NCBI GenBank assembly: GCA_963592435.1 | Contig: CAVAWT010000026.1 | Coordinates: forward strand, 1 to 23,872 | Source: Phoenicibacter sp963592435 | Lineage (GTDB): Bacteria; Actinomycetota; Coriobacteriia; Coriobacteriales; Eggerthellaceae | DNA: 23,872 nucleotides | Reading direction: 5' to 3' | Shown here: piece by piece, positions 1 through 8,869 of the stretch | Position numbering within the stretch: the first letter of the stretch is position 1 | Layout: each line of letters begins with the position of its first letter | Made by a program: the position numbers and the translations under genes | The notes under the pieces: generated by a model | What the model was told of the DNA's origin: nothing | What the model saw: the letters and a program-made list of their open reading frames with translations, nothing else | Databases searched by the model: none

Positions 1-700
1 CTGAATCATCAGAAGACGCTGGCTCCAATTTCGAATAACCTCCCCAGCCTCCGTCGGCTTCTGCTCTCCAGCCAAGGCTCACGAGGTATTTCTGCTCGTC
101 CTCATCTGTTGTGTAGTTGTGGGTGCCAGTTGCTGCATAAGGGTTATATTGCCTTAGAACTTTGACATAGTCTGTTGCGCCTTCCTCGACTGTTCGCCAG
201 CCTTCTCCTTCATAAATCCAGCCGGCTTTGACGCACTCGTCTTTTTCGTCAGCACTTGTTGTGTAGTGGTGATCGCCACCTGAAACATATTTGTTATAAA
301 GTCGATAAACTGGTTTGAAATCCACAGATGTTGGTGCATACCACTCGATCTGCTCATAGACCCAGCCAGCTTTTGCGATGAGGTCACGCTCAGATTTGCT
401 TGAGGTGTAAAAATGCTCGCCAGTCCATTTGTTATAGAGCCTAAACATCGCAACGCGCGAACCGTCCACTGAAATTTCTTGATTAGAATCGGCGGTTAAT
501 GAAGGCATTAATCCGACGCGGATAATCTGCTCAATAGCTGGCACAGACTTGCTGATTTTAGTGTCTGACTCCTCCTGAGCGCTCGCTAAATTAACATTAC
601 TAAATAATAAAAGAAAAGCAAAAAACGCAAAAAGGACAATGATTACGCTCGCATGGTACTTATTGCTGGCTTTTACATCAAAATCAGATTTACAAAACAT
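1..700 (-). CDS. Small secreted DUF5648 protein (gene G), C-terminus cut by window edge
   Basis: Open reading frame from ATG at 700 running off the left edge with 233 codons visible and no stop. The ATG is preceded by AAGGAG seven bases upstream, an excellent ribosome binding site. Residues 1-41 form a signal peptide: charged start, hydrophobic run at about 18-37, and a likely cut after LASA. A short linker (about 42-82) leads directly into a DUF5648-type module (about 83-225) with three units, each having RLYN or RQYN, then G-x-H-x-YT (HFYT, HHYT, HNYT), then a GW-x-x-E element. Unlike its neighbours it has no leucine-rich or B-repeat region, so it is nearly a stand-alone tail domain. The last GW element is modified (EADGGWGG) and the protein continues past the usual end point with LEPASSDDS, so an extra domain may lie outside the window. 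Probably exported and wall-associated; ligand unknown. Confidence 0.9.
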   Translation of the reverse strand, partial: MFCKSDFDVKASNKYHASVIIVLFAFFAFLLLFSNVNLASAQEESDTKISKSVPAIEQIIRVGLMPSLTADSNQEISVDGSRVAMFRLYNKWTGEHFYTSSKSERDLIAKAGWVYEQIEWYAPTSVDFKPVYRLYNKYVSGGDHHYTTSADEKDECVKAGWIYEGEGWRTVEEGATDYVKVLRQYNPYAATGTHNYTTDEDEQKYLVSLGWRAEADGGWGGYSKLEPASSDDS

Positions 701-780
701 CTAAATTCTCCTTCGTTTAAGGATTTTTAATGCATCCGTTTATGACCAAATTAAAACAGTCAACATGATTTTCAACAAAC

Positions 781-809
781 ATATTATAAAGCATAATAGT
801 TTTCGTCAA
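781..809 (-). promoter_or_regulatory. Promoter for gene G (-35 TTGACG, -10 TAATAT)
   Basis: On the minus strand TTGACG (804-809) is separated by 17 bases from TAATAT (781-786). A perfect TATAAT (783-788) overlaps it at 15-base spacing. It points at gene G, whose ATG is about 80 bases downstream, leaving a leader of about 75 bases. This is the best sigma-70-type promoter in the window. It shows that gene G can be transcribed separately from the A-F operon. Confidence 0.65.
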
Positions 810-831
810 TTTGCAGATTTTTCAATATAAA

Positions 832-847
832 TAGCCAAGAGTGGCTA
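832..847 (-). terminator. Possible weak terminator after gene F
   Basis: Six-base inverted repeat TAGCCA / TGGCTA with loop AGAG. On the minus strand it is followed by an AT-rich tail TTTATATT rather than a clean T-run. It lies about 100 bases after the stop of gene F and just upstream of the gene G promoter, where the operon would be expected to end. The short stem and imperfect tail make this tentative. Confidence 0.3.
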
Positions 848-944
848 AATAACGTTTTTTGCCTACTGCGTCCGTTAGCTACATTTCTACTCCAAGTCAT
901 CGTCTAAAGCCATGAAGACCAGCAGATAAAAATGGGTTTATTAA

Positions 945-2072
945 TTAGATATCAAGGTCTTTGTTTTTGTTTTTGAAAACTTTTCTGGCAAGAAGAATTG
1001 CAAAGAAAAGTGCTGTTGCGCTCAAAATTGCATACATTGCATAAACGACACCTTCAGTTAACATGTCACCAAGGTAGGAATAGACAATCGTTGCAGGCAA
1101 CTGACCAATTCCTGTAGCAACAAAGAACCCAAGGAAGTCCATGCCAGTGAGACCTGCGGCATAACTGACAAAGTCAAAGGAAACAAAGGGAAGGAGTCTG
1201 CAGATGAGAACTGCATTTTTGCCATACTTCTCGAAGAACTTGTCAATCGATTCCAACATCCCTTGACTCATGAAGTTCATGACAGCATCTCGTCCCAAAA
1301 AGCGAGCTATAAAGAAACAAATTGCAGACGCAACCATCGCGCTTGACCAAGAAATGAGAGCACCAAGTGCCCAACCATAGATTGCAGCGTTGGCAAAAGT
1401 AATGAGAAACGCAGGGATCGGAGCGGCTAAACTTTGCAAGATCATGAGGATAAATGATGCAACAACTGCAAAAGCACCGTAGCTTCGGATATATGACGTC
1501 AAACCATTGAAATCTCCTGATGCATAAGAAGCAAGCTTTGCCATTTCGCTCCTCGCTTCAGGTATTGTGCTAATCGCAACTATTATCAAAAACAAAACAA
1601 GAACTGTCGCTTCACGAACACGTCTTGCATAAGTCAAGCGCTTGATGTCGTCTTCAGTTGCTCCCCTCTCACGCTCACGTGCAAAACTCGCGCTCGGAAA
1701 GAAGAATTCATAGAGGCAAACTGCGACAACGCAAATGACGACAAAAGTCAAAAGAAAAGCTGAAACTATGTCGGTGTAAGCTTCGTTGAAGCCTAAGACT
1801 TGCTGAAAGGCAGTTGCAGGCAAAGTGAGCGCCGATTTTGATAAACCGAACCATGCAAGAGCACAAGAAATGAGAACCATCGAAGTAAAGATGGTTCCTC
1901 GCCATCCAATTCCACGCTCAGATTTTTTTAGTCCAAGCTCAAAAACAATCAACAACCCGAAAAAAGTGATTAAGAAAATGACGAAACGAGAAACAGGAGC
2001 GCTTGAGTTAAGTGCATAAAGACTTGCAAGCGCTCCCAAAAAAGCATTTGTGAAAAAGCTAAATTTTTTCAT
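945..2072 (-). CDS. TVP38/TMEM64-family (VTT domain, DedA superfamily) membrane protein (gene F)
   Basis: 375 aa integral membrane protein. The C-terminal half (about 190-335) matches the VTT/SNARE-associated family: hydrophobic segments around a loop with GRDAV, then FFEKYGKNAVLICRLLPF (279-296), i.e. the F-x-x-x-x-G-x(5)-R-x-x-P signature, followed by a conserved YAAGLTGM element. Relatives are linked to movement of lipids or undecaprenyl phosphate across the membrane, but no substrate can be read here. The N-terminal 125 residues add about four more predicted membrane spans, joined by a charged linger-like segment at about 130-152, so the protein is longer than the usual 200-240 aa VTT protein. 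ATG at 2072 lies 33 bases after the stop of gene E with no obvious terminator between, suggesting co-transcription. The ribosome site is weak. Stop is TAA. Confidence 0.88.
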   Translation of the reverse strand: MKKFSFFTNAFLGALASLYALNSSAPVSRFVIFLITFFGLLIVFELGLKKSERGIGWRGTIFTSMVLISCALAWFGLSKSALTLPATAFQQVLGFNEAYTDIVSAFLLTFVVICVVAVCLYEFFFPSASFARERERGATEDDIKRLTYARRVREATVLVLFLIIVAISTIPEARSEMAKLASYASGDFNGLTSYIRSYGAFAVVASFILMILQSLAAPIPAFLITFANAAIYGWALGALISWSSAMVASAICFFIARFLGRDAVMNFMSQGMLESIDKFFEKYGKNAVLICRLLPFVSFDFVSYAAGLTGMDFLGFFVATGIGQLPATIVYSYLGDMLTEGVVYAMYAILSATALFFAILLARKVFKNKNKDLDI

Positions 2073-2105
2073 TTATAAATTAATCGAGTCCGTTATCTTT
2101 AGTTA

Positions 2106-4868
2106 TTACTCGCTTTCATACCCATACCACGCTTTGCCTTCGTCTCTCCAGCCAGCAGCAACAACTTTTTTCGCTTCATCTTCACTTAAAGTGTAGTTGT
2201 GCGTGCCTGTTGCCTCGTTTGGGTTGTATTGACGATAAAGTGGCTTTGCGTCTGCATCAGTTGTCTCACATGAATACCATGCAATCCCCTCATAGCTCCA
2301 GCCTGCAGCGACGCAAGCATCGCGCTCCTTCTTATCCATAGTGTAGTGATGATCTCCGCCATCAACATAGGGGTTATAGAGGCGAAACACTGGTCTTGAA
2401 CTTGTTTTTGGCGCATACCAGCCAACTCCTTCGTCGTTCCATCCGATTTTTACAAGTCCTTTTTGCTCATCAGCGTTAGATGTGTAGAAATGTTCGCCAG
2501 TCCATTTGTTATAAAGACGATACATTGTAACTTTTTCTGTCACAGGCGTTGGGTCTTCGCTTTTTGTCCACTTTGCATAGAGTTTAACATCACCAGTTGA
2601 ACCTTTTGTTATTTTTGTGATGCGTTCTCCCCAATTACCATTCAATGAGCCATCTTTAGAATACCAACCATCAAAGACATATCCCTCTTTAGTTGCGTCT
2701 TTCAGCGTTATGTCAGCACTTTCGATTGTGTAGGTGGTGTCCTTGTTCGGGTTTGTTGCACCGTCGATGTTAAGATAGTCGATCCAGTAGGTCTCTGGAG
2801 TCCATTTTGCATAAAGAGTCAAATCGCTTGTCACTGAGTCAGTGTCGAAGTTGAACTTAGTTGTCAACTTTTCATCAGAATACCAACCGTCAAGCTCATA
2901 ACCTTTTTTAGTTGGAGCTGGACTTGGCTCAGAAATTTTGTTTCCACTTAAAACGAGGAGGGACTCGAAGTCGCTCGCTCCATTTGAATTGAACTCAACA
3001 TTGCAGTAACGCACCAATTTGTGCGATTTGTCACAATCACGAGGAAACTTCTGAGTGTCATCATATTGCGATGCTGTCGTAACATAGACCTCTGTTATTA
3101 TTGCTTCTTTGTCTCCTGAATATTGCTTCAAAAAAGCATTTTCAGGCAAAGCTGTCACAGTTGTTGGAAGCCAAACGCTTGCAATCGCTTTGTTCCTGAA
3201 AGCATATTCGCCAATCGTTTCTAACCCTTCTGGAAGAGTGAGTGTGACTTCACCTTCATTCATGAGGTAGTTTTTAGTCGAAAAAGCATATTGACCAATG
3301 GTTTTTACATTTTCAGGAATGTTAATGTCTTTGAAATTGTTTCCTGCAAAAGCGCGAGCTTCGATCTCTGTCACTGTGGCAGGGATTTCAACTTCAGTCC
3401 AATTTGTCATATAGTTTTCAGCATCACTGCAACCAAAACAAGCTTCGGGAATTTTTGTGATTTTAGATGGGATCTTCACTTTAGAGATCGTGGAATTTGA
3501 AGCAAACGCACCTTTTCCGATTGTGAGACAGCTTTCTGGCAAAATCACTTCTTTTAGCGAATTTGTCTGAAAAGCAATTTCTCCGATCTCTTGTAAAGAA
3601 TCGTTAAAAGTGATGCTTGTTAGACCTGCATTTTGAAACGCTTTTGAACCAATTTTTTTAATGGTCGAAGCAAGCGTAACAGAATTGATTTTCACAGTTT
3701 CAGTTGCAAAAACTCCTCCGAAAGTGTTATCGGATGATGCAATTTCAGTGACAGTGTTGCCATTTGAGCTTTTCTCTGGGATGACAATGTCTTTGTTAGA
3801 GTCGCGTTTTGTGACACCACGATCGCTCAATCCCGTCACGATGGCGGTTTTGTCAGTGTCATTTTCTGTCCAAGTGAAATCGCTTGCTTCCCACACATCT
3901 GTGTCAATTGGCTCTTCCCCGTTTATGAGGCGTTGATAATAACCTTTTGTGCTTGAGTGGTTTGTGCATTTGATGTTTGTGTTGTTTAACAAATCGGCAT
4001 TCGATGTGAACATGTCAACGACGCTATAGCCTGACGCTCTTGCAGCCGCTGGGGCACTCGCTGAAATCTCTTCGCCATTTCCTGTGTTACACATAAAAGT
4101 CGTGTCGTTTAGATAAACAACATTGTCTGGCAAAGTGACAGTTTTGATTTTGTTGTAGGCAAAAGGCATTCCATGAAATTCAATGCCGAAATCAGTTGTT
4201 TGCGTGAATGTCAATTTTTCAATTGCGCACTTTGCAAACGAAGTGTTTTCGATCCACCAAAGAGTCTTTGGAAAGCTCACTTTTTTCAAAAGGGAATTAC
4301 CATAAAAAGCCATGCCGCCACAAAGCAAAACGCCTTCAGGAATTGCGAGTTCAGTCAAATTGTTGTTTGCAAACGCACCATAAAAAATTCCAAAATAGCC
4401 TCTCGAAGTTGTCTTGCCATCCTGAGTGTAGTCTTTAAAGCACCCTTCTGGCAACTGAACAGAAGTGAGACCTTTGCCCTTAAAAGCGTTTGTCGCAACT
4501 CCAACAACTGTGCCACCTTGATCGTCTTCTTTTGGGATGACAAGGTCGGTGTTACCTGCTGCTAACTTTGCTGCTCCTTGATCAGAAAAACCAGTGATGA
4601 CACGCCCTTCGATCGTCAGCTCAATTGTGTGAGAAAAGTCATAAAGTGTGAGCTGGCTTGCGTCACTGATCGCATTTTCTGCATCATCATAAGTGAAGTC
4701 AGCAACTTCCCAAGCTTCATCACTTGCAACTTCGGCATCACCCTCAGAAGTTAATTCATCTTCAGTTGCGCCTGCAACGCTGATGCCCAAAGTGGGCACC
4801 AGCGCAAAAGCAAGCACAAAACTTAAGAGAACTCTAAAAAACTTGTCAAAAGTTTTAATTTTAATCAA
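2106..4868 (-). CDS. Secreted BspA-like LRR protein with B-repeats and DUF5648 tail (gene E)
   Basis: 920 aa. Signal peptide at 1-34 (hydrophobic core about 11-30, cut near VAGA). Two blocks each open with a W-x3-DF-x-[YW] motif (W53 and W326) followed by an ITGxSxxG / VIP segment, then BspA-like leucine-rich repeats (LRR_5) with recurring AF-x-x-N, LTS and LP elements to about residue 610. Two InlB/Listeria-Bacteroides B-repeats follow (about 628-770, with GWYS and LYAKWT ends). The DUF5648 module is at about 780-920. The start is TTG at 4868, chosen because GGAGG lies seven bases upstream and the signal peptide begins there. It is 24 bases after gene D. The N-terminal third is clearly paralogous to gene A (shared TQTTDF and HGMPF elements). 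Likely an extracellular adhesin; ligand unknown. No LPXTG. Stop is TAA. Confidence 0.93.
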   Translation of the reverse strand: MIKIKTFDKFFRVLLSFVLAFALVPTLGISVAGATEDELTSEGDAEVASDEAWEVADFTYDDAENAISDASQLTLYDFSHTIELTIEGRVITGFSDQGAAKLAAGNTDLVIPKEDDQGGTVVGVATNAFKGKGLTSVQLPEGCFKDYTQDGKTTSRGYFGIFYGAFANNNLTELAIPEGVLLCGGMAFYGNSLLKKVSFPKTLWWIENTSFAKCAIEKLTFTQTTDFGIEFHGMPFAYNKIKTVTLPDNVVYLNDTTFMCNTGNGEEISASAPAAARASGYSVVDMFTSNADLLNNTNIKCTNHSSTKGYYQRLINGEEPIDTDVWEASDFTWTENDTDKTAIVTGLSDRGVTKRDSNKDIVIPEKSSNGNTVTEIASSDNTFGGVFATETVKINSVTLASTIKKIGSKAFQNAGLTSITFNDSLQEIGEIAFQTNSLKEVILPESCLTIGKGAFASNSTISKVKIPSKITKIPEACFGCSDAENYMTNWTEVEIPATVTEIEARAFAGNNFKDINIPENVKTIGQYAFSTKNYLMNEGEVTLTLPEGLETIGEYAFRNKAIASVWLPTTVTALPENAFLKQYSGDKEAIITEVYVTTASQYDDTQKFPRDCDKSHKLVRYCNVEFNSNGASDFESLLVLSGNKISEPSPAPTKKGYELDGWYSDEKLTTKFNFDTDSVTSDLTLYAKWTPETYWIDYLNIDGATNPNKDTTYTIESADITLKDATKEGYVFDGWYSKDGSLNGNWGERITKITKGSTGDVKLYAKWTKSEDPTPVTEKVTMYRLYNKWTGEHFYTSNADEQKGLVKIGWNDEGVGWYAPKTSSRPVFRLYNPYVDGGDHHYTMDKKERDACVAAGWSYEGIAWYSCETTDADAKPLYRQYNPNEATGTHNYTLSEDEAKKVVAAGWRDEGKAWYGYESE
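2109..2531 (-). repeat. DUF5648 coding repeat, copy of gene E (paired with 4896-5318)
   Basis: Aligns without gaps to the gene D copy at a constant offset of 2790 bases, for example GTGTAGTTGTGCGTGCCTGT at 2191 and 4981, and TCCATTTGTT at 2501 and 5291. It is much closer to D than to the other four copies, consistent with recent duplication or gene conversion. Confidence 0.85.
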
Positions 4869-4875
4869 TTAAAAA

Positions 4876-4880
4876 CCTCC
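4876..4880 (-). promoter_or_regulatory. Ribosome binding site GGAGG deciding the TTG start of gene E
   Basis: GGAGG on the minus strand, seven bases before TTG at 4868. No ATG or GTG is available at this point in frame, and the downstream residues form a complete signal peptide, so this site supports a TTG start. Confidence 0.75.
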
Positions 4881-4892
4881 AGTTGAAACTAA

Positions 4893-7800
4893 CTATTTTT
4901 CAGAATCGTAGCCTCTCCAGGCTGTTCCTTCGTCTCTCCAGCCAGCGGCAACAACTTTTTTCGCTTCATCTTCACTTAGAGTGTAGTTGTGCGTGCCTGT
5001 TGCCTCGTTTGGATTGTATTGGCGATAGAGTGGCTTTGAGTCTTCGTCTGTTGTCTCGCATGAATACCATGCAACCCCCTCGTAGCTCCAACCTGCTTCG
5101 ACGCAAGCATCGCGCTCTTTTTCATCCATTGTGTAGTGATGGTCGCCACCCTCAACATAAGAGTTATAGAGGCGATATACTGGAACGGAAGTCTTTGTCG
5201 GAGCATACCAGCCTGTTCCTTCGTCGTTCCATCCAATTTTAACGAGTCCTTTTTGTTCGTCAGCGTTTGCTGTGTAGAAATGCTCGCCAGTCCATTTGTT
5301 ATAAAGACGATACATCTTAATTCTTGTCAAGTCCTCATCAAAAGTGATTGTGTATTGCCCCTTGTCGTCAGTTTTTCCTGAACCAAGCGCCGTACCGTCA
5401 GATCTTTTGACTGTTACAGCTTTGTTTTTTACGACAGTGCCATCGTCATAGGTGATTGTCACTGTGACACCACGTTTCGAAGAATCAGCACTGAGAGCTG
5501 AAGCAGGAAGTTTGATTGTGACAGCGCCTTTAACATCAATTGAAACAGTGGCACCGCTCAAAGCTGATTTTGTGGTGTCGACAAGCTTGACTCTTAACAC
5601 TTTCGAGCTTGTTGGATCAACAACATAGGCATTACCCAAAGAATCGGAAGATGCAGTCGTTATTGCAGTCCATTTTGCATAAAGCGTCGTGTTTGCTTTG
5701 ATCGCAGTTGAGAAATTGAATGCTTTTGTCAAATTTTGATCTGAATACCATCCAGAAAATGCATAGCCTGCTTTTGTTGGATCTGCTGGCTTTTTGGCAG
5801 TTTTTCCGCTGATGACAGTCTGCGAAGCAACTGAAGATCCACCATTTGTGTTGAAGGTGACAGTGTAGCCATCATCGCCTTCCCATTTTGCATAAATCGT
5901 TTTGTCGCCGACTGTGCCTTTAGCAATTTTTGTTATTTGATTGCCCCAGTCGCCCGTTTGTCTGCCGTCTTTTTCAAACCAGCCAATGAAAGTTTTTCCT
6001 TCCTTGACAGCAGGTGTCAAAGTGATGTCGTCTGTCTCAACTGTGAATTCAGTCGGGTTGGTGTTTGTTGCACCATCGACATTGCCATAAGACAATTTTT
6101 GTGTCGTTGCATACCACTTTGCATAAAGTGTGAGAGTGTTGTTGTCACCTAAAATTGAGTCATCATCGACGTAATAGTTGTCATGGTCGTCAAAGTCCCA
6201 TTTTTCTAGAGTGCCATCTGGGCTTTTCAAATTCCAGCAGCAGAATGAATAACCATCAGTTGACGTTGGGTCAGTTGCTGGTTTTGTTGCATAAACATGC
6301 TCATCTGTCAACTTCATTGTCAAAACCTGAGCTTCAGGAGCGGTCGTTCCGTGACCATTTAAGTCAAATTGAACAACATAAGTTCCCCATTCATACCACT
6401 GGGCATAAATTTTTGTGTCCTCATTAATTTGAGTGTTATCAAAATCAAACTCTTGTTTGTTCGATGGGTCGTCTTGTTGGTTCTTTGACCACCACCAGAA
6501 ATCATGTCCTGCAAAGGTTGGATCCTCTGCAATTTTTGCAACAGTGTTGCCTTGTTTAACATCGAACGTTTTCGTCGTCGAACCGTCGGCAAATGTGCCA
6601 CCGTTTGCATCAAATGTGACGACGCACTTCGTGGCAACGCTCACAGTGTGACCATTGCCTGCGGTAACGATGCCTTTGTTGTTGTCAAGCTGTTCTTGAG
6701 TGGTGACGTAAAGACTGGTCTTGTTTGTTTTAGCTGACGAATTAAAAGCCTTTGTTGTCACTGTCGTCACAGTGGAAGGCAACCAGGCTTCAACAAGATA
6801 ATCGTTTGCACCAAAGAAGGCAGCATCGTTAATTGTGGTTAATCCTTCTGCAAGCTTGAGACTCGTAAGAGGTGCGCTAGCGAATGCATAAGTTGGGATC
6901 TCTGCACATTTAGTTTTGCCATCTTCTCCCGTTGCAAATTCAACAGAAGCCAGGCTCTTGCATGAATAGAATGCTTTTGTCGCCATCGTTTCAACTGTGC
7001 TCGGAATTTTCACAGATGTCAATTGTGACGAAGCTAATGCGCTTTCTCCAATTGTCTGGATTCCTTCTGGCAAGTCGATTGAAGAACCGGCATAATAATA
7101 GAAAGCTTTCTTTCCAAGATAAGTAATTGTGTCTGAAAATTTAACGCTTGTTGGTGCGAAAACATCAGTCGTGTTTTCTCCTTCCTTAAACGCGAAAGGA
7201 CCATAGGTGTCAGATGAATCGGCAATGCCAGTGACAGTTGATTTTGCTGCCGTTAAGTCAAGTTCTTGACCTTTTTTGATTCTGATTTTACCGTTCTCGG
7301 TGAGGCCAGTGATTTGAGTGTTCTCCTCGTTATATGTGAAGTCGCCTTCTTCCCAGTTTGCAGGAATTGTCTTTTCGGTCCACTTAACGTAAAGCGTCAT
7401 GTCTTCGGTCACAGGGTCTGCAATGTTCCATTCCTCGGTGCAAGCTGCGTTTTTGTACCACTTGCCGTCTGTTTCATATCCTGTGTTAACGAGATCTTTT
7501 GCTGGAGGGGTGGCAGCTTGGCCACTTGTCACATATACATCTTCACTTGCAGTGAATGTTGAGCCACTCTGGAAGAATCCACCATTGGCGTCAAACTTGA
7601 CATATAGTTGCGACTGGCTTTCGTCAACATCCCATGAATATGTTCCTGCCGTTGACAGCGGAACATCGTTAATTGAGTCATATGTATTTGTTCCGTCAGT
7701 CCATTTGCCAGTTAAATATTTACCTTTAAAATCCTCATTTTTGTTCTTGTAAATCCCAGCTGTTATGGCTGGCAAGTTGCCGTATCCAGGGCTTGCTGCA

Positions 7801-8801
7801 CTATATGGACCCATCTTCCAACCATAATTCGCACCTACAGTGATTTTTGCAAGGCATGAGCATCCTGAGAAAAGGGCTGTGTTAGTGCCACTCGCAGCTG
7901 AAGTGCCAGTTGGTGCAGTCCATTTGGAAGTGTCAAAATTGGAAATGTTTAACTCTCTTAATTGCGAGCAACCGCTGAACATCTTTGTGACTTCAGTTGC
8001 TTTTGTTGCATCAAAACTGCTCATATCAAGTTCTGTAATGTTGAGCAAACCGTAAAAAGCAGCTCCCGAGGGCATTGGAACACCAGCATCCACCACATTT
8101 ACCGATGTGATGTCTGATTTGTCCGCCCACCAAGGCGCAGCCGTTGACGATGATGTTGAATACACAGTTCCAACGAAATCGGTGTAGACCGCAGAGACCG
8201 TCTTTCCGTCAAAAGTGTCGCCTACTGCAGGCACTTCAGCTTCACGATAATAGAAGTTGAGGCTTCCGTCTGTGCAAAGAGTTGCAAAGGCGGTTTTTGT
8301 GTCTGCTGGTTCATCTTGTTTCCAAACTGCTGTAAACACAAGATAGCCAGTAGCTTCATCCACTTCATAATTGCCTAAGTCTTCATCCTCAAAAGAAGCA
8401 TCGAAATTGTGGGAGTCGCCATTGAAATCCTTGGCAGTCCAACCAGTTAATGTGAACCCCTCTTTTGTGATTTTTTCCGCCGGTGAAGACAAATACCATG
8501 TGTAATCTTCATCGCTCCACACAGCTTCTGAATCTATCGTTGCAGGAGTGCCACCAGCGGTGTCAAACCTAACTTTCATGTTTTCTTCTGCCAGCGTTGC
8601 CTCGCCAGCTTGAGTTGAAGCACTCAGCTCTGTTTTGGTGGTGCTCTTCGCATCATTGGCGAAGGCATTTGTTGTTGCGAGGGACGGCATGAGACCAAGC
8701 ACAAGCGTGATTGCAAGCAACACACGCAAAAAAGCACCAGTCACGTTGGTTTTCACGCTCGCTCCCCCTTTGTTTTTCCAGTTCGAGTTTTTATTACTCA
8801 T
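4893..8801 (-). CDS. Secreted multi-domain surface protein: DUF285-like, LRR, B-repeats, Ig-like linker, DUF5648 (gene D)
   Basis: 1302 aa. ATG at 8801 has GGAGG ten bases upstream. Signal peptide 1-48 (hydrophobic core about 22-43, cut after AFA). Next come a first B-repeat-like region (about 75-160) and a DUF285-like BspA region (about 170-400) with MFSGCSQL, FDTSKW and GKWTDGTN elements. A B-repeat at about 398-475 leads to the W483-x3-DFTY motif and BspA-type LRRs (about 485-700). A run of B-repeats with GW and LYAKW ends covers about 725-1045. A predicted beta-rich segment (about 1050-1160) with TVTITYDDGT and DDKGQYTITF resembles a bacterial Ig-like or carboxypeptidase-regulatory fold. 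The DUF5648 module covers 1162-1302 and is very close to that of gene E. Domain order closely parallels gene B. Stop is TAG, unlike the TAA of its neighbours. Likely exported adhesin. Confidence 0.93.
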   Translation of the reverse strand: MSNKNSNWKNKGGASVKTNVTGAFLRVLLAITLVLGLMPSLATTNAFANDAKSTTKTELSASTQAGEATLAEENMKVRFDTAGGTPATIDSEAVWSDEDYTWYLSSPAEKITKEGFTLTGWTAKDFNGDSHNFDASFEDEDLGNYEVDEATGYLVFTAVWKQDEPADTKTAFATLCTDGSLNFYYREAEVPAVGDTFDGKTVSAVYTDFVGTVYSTSSSTAAPWWADKSDITSVNVVDAGVPMPSGAAFYGLLNITELDMSSFDATKATEVTKMFSGCSQLRELNISNFDTSKWTAPTGTSAASGTNTALFSGCSCLAKITVGANYGWKMGPYSAASPGYGNLPAITAGIYKNKNEDFKGKYLTGKWTDGTNTYDSINDVPLSTAGTYSWDVDESQSQLYVKFDANGGFFQSGSTFTASEDVYVTSGQAATPPAKDLVNTGYETDGKWYKNAACTEEWNIADPVTEDMTLYVKWTEKTIPANWEEGDFTYNEENTQITGLTENGKIRIKKGQELDLTAAKSTVTGIADSSDTYGPFAFKEGENTTDVFAPTSVKFSDTITYLGKKAFYYYAGSSIDLPEGIQTIGESALASSQLTSVKIPSTVETMATKAFYSCKSLASVEFATGEDGKTKCAEIPTYAFASAPLTSLKLAEGLTTINDAAFFGANDYLVEAWLPSTVTTVTTKAFNSSAKTNKTSLYVTTQEQLDNNKGIVTAGNGHTVSVATKCVVTFDANGGTFADGSTTKTFDVKQGNTVAKIAEDPTFAGHDFWWWSKNQQDDPSNKQEFDFDNTQINEDTKIYAQWYEWGTYVVQFDLNGHGTTAPEAQVLTMKLTDEHVYATKPATDPTSTDGYSFCCWNLKSPDGTLEKWDFDDHDNYYVDDDSILGDNNTLTLYAKWYATTQKLSYGNVDGATNTNPTEFTVETDDITLTPAVKEGKTFIGWFEKDGRQTGDWGNQITKIAKGTVGDKTIYAKWEGDDGYTVTFNTNGGSSVASQTVISGKTAKKPADPTKAGYAFSGWYSDQNLTKAFNFSTAIKANTTLYAKWTAITTASSDSLGNAYVVDPTSSKVLRVKLVDTTKSALSGATVSIDVKGAVTIKLPASALSADSSKRGVTVTITYDDGTVVKNKAVTVKRSDGTALGSGKTDDKGQYTITFDEDLTRIKMYRLYNKWTGEHFYTANADEQKGLVKIGWNDEGTGWYAPTKTSVPVYRLYNSYVEGGDHHYTMDEKERDACVEAGWSYEGVAWYSCETTDEDSKPLYRQYNPNEATGTHNYTLSEDEAKKVVAAGWRDEGTAWRGYDSEK
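4896..5318 (-). repeat. DUF5648 coding repeat, copy of gene D (paired with 2109-2531)
   Basis: Partner of the gene E copy. Such long direct repeats 2.8 kb apart could recombine, deleting gene E or making a D/E hybrid. Confidence 0.85.
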
Positions 8802-8869
8802 AAAAATTTTTCCTCCAAATTAATCGTATATTACTAACTGAAACATCTCACACTCGTCAAGTGTGCCTG
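8802..8869 (-). other. Gap between genes C and D with a hairpin
   Basis: The widest gap inside the A-E series (68 bases). It has a perfect six-base inverted repeat CACACT / AGTGTG with five-base loop (8849-8865) and the D ribosome site (GGAGG). The hairpin lacks a T-run, so it is not a typical terminator. A TTGACG (8855-8860) and a TAATAT (8828-8833) occur in the right order for a promoter but are 21 bases apart. It could tune expression of D and E relative to A-C. Confidence 0.35.

Larger units (their letters stand above)
701..944. other. Intergenic region between genes F and G
   Basis: AT-rich spacer holding the G ribosome site, the G promoter (781-809) and a small hairpin (832-847). The part from about 850 to 944 has no convincing reading frame or structure. 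Confidence 0.6.

Noticed and set aside
870..944. Nine-codon frame MALDDDLE in the F-G spacer
   Set aside because: No ribosome binding site and too short to support.
4173..4565. Plus-strand open frames opposite genes A-E (for example this one of 130 codons)
   Set aside because: They lie wholly opposite long minus-strand genes with clear domains, have no ribosome sites or recognisable families, and follow from codon bias of the real strand.
8828..8860. Promoter TTGACG / TAATAT before gene D
   Set aside because: The boxes are 21 bases apart, outside the usual 16-18. The 17-base position gives only TTAGTA. Kept only as a weak possibility.
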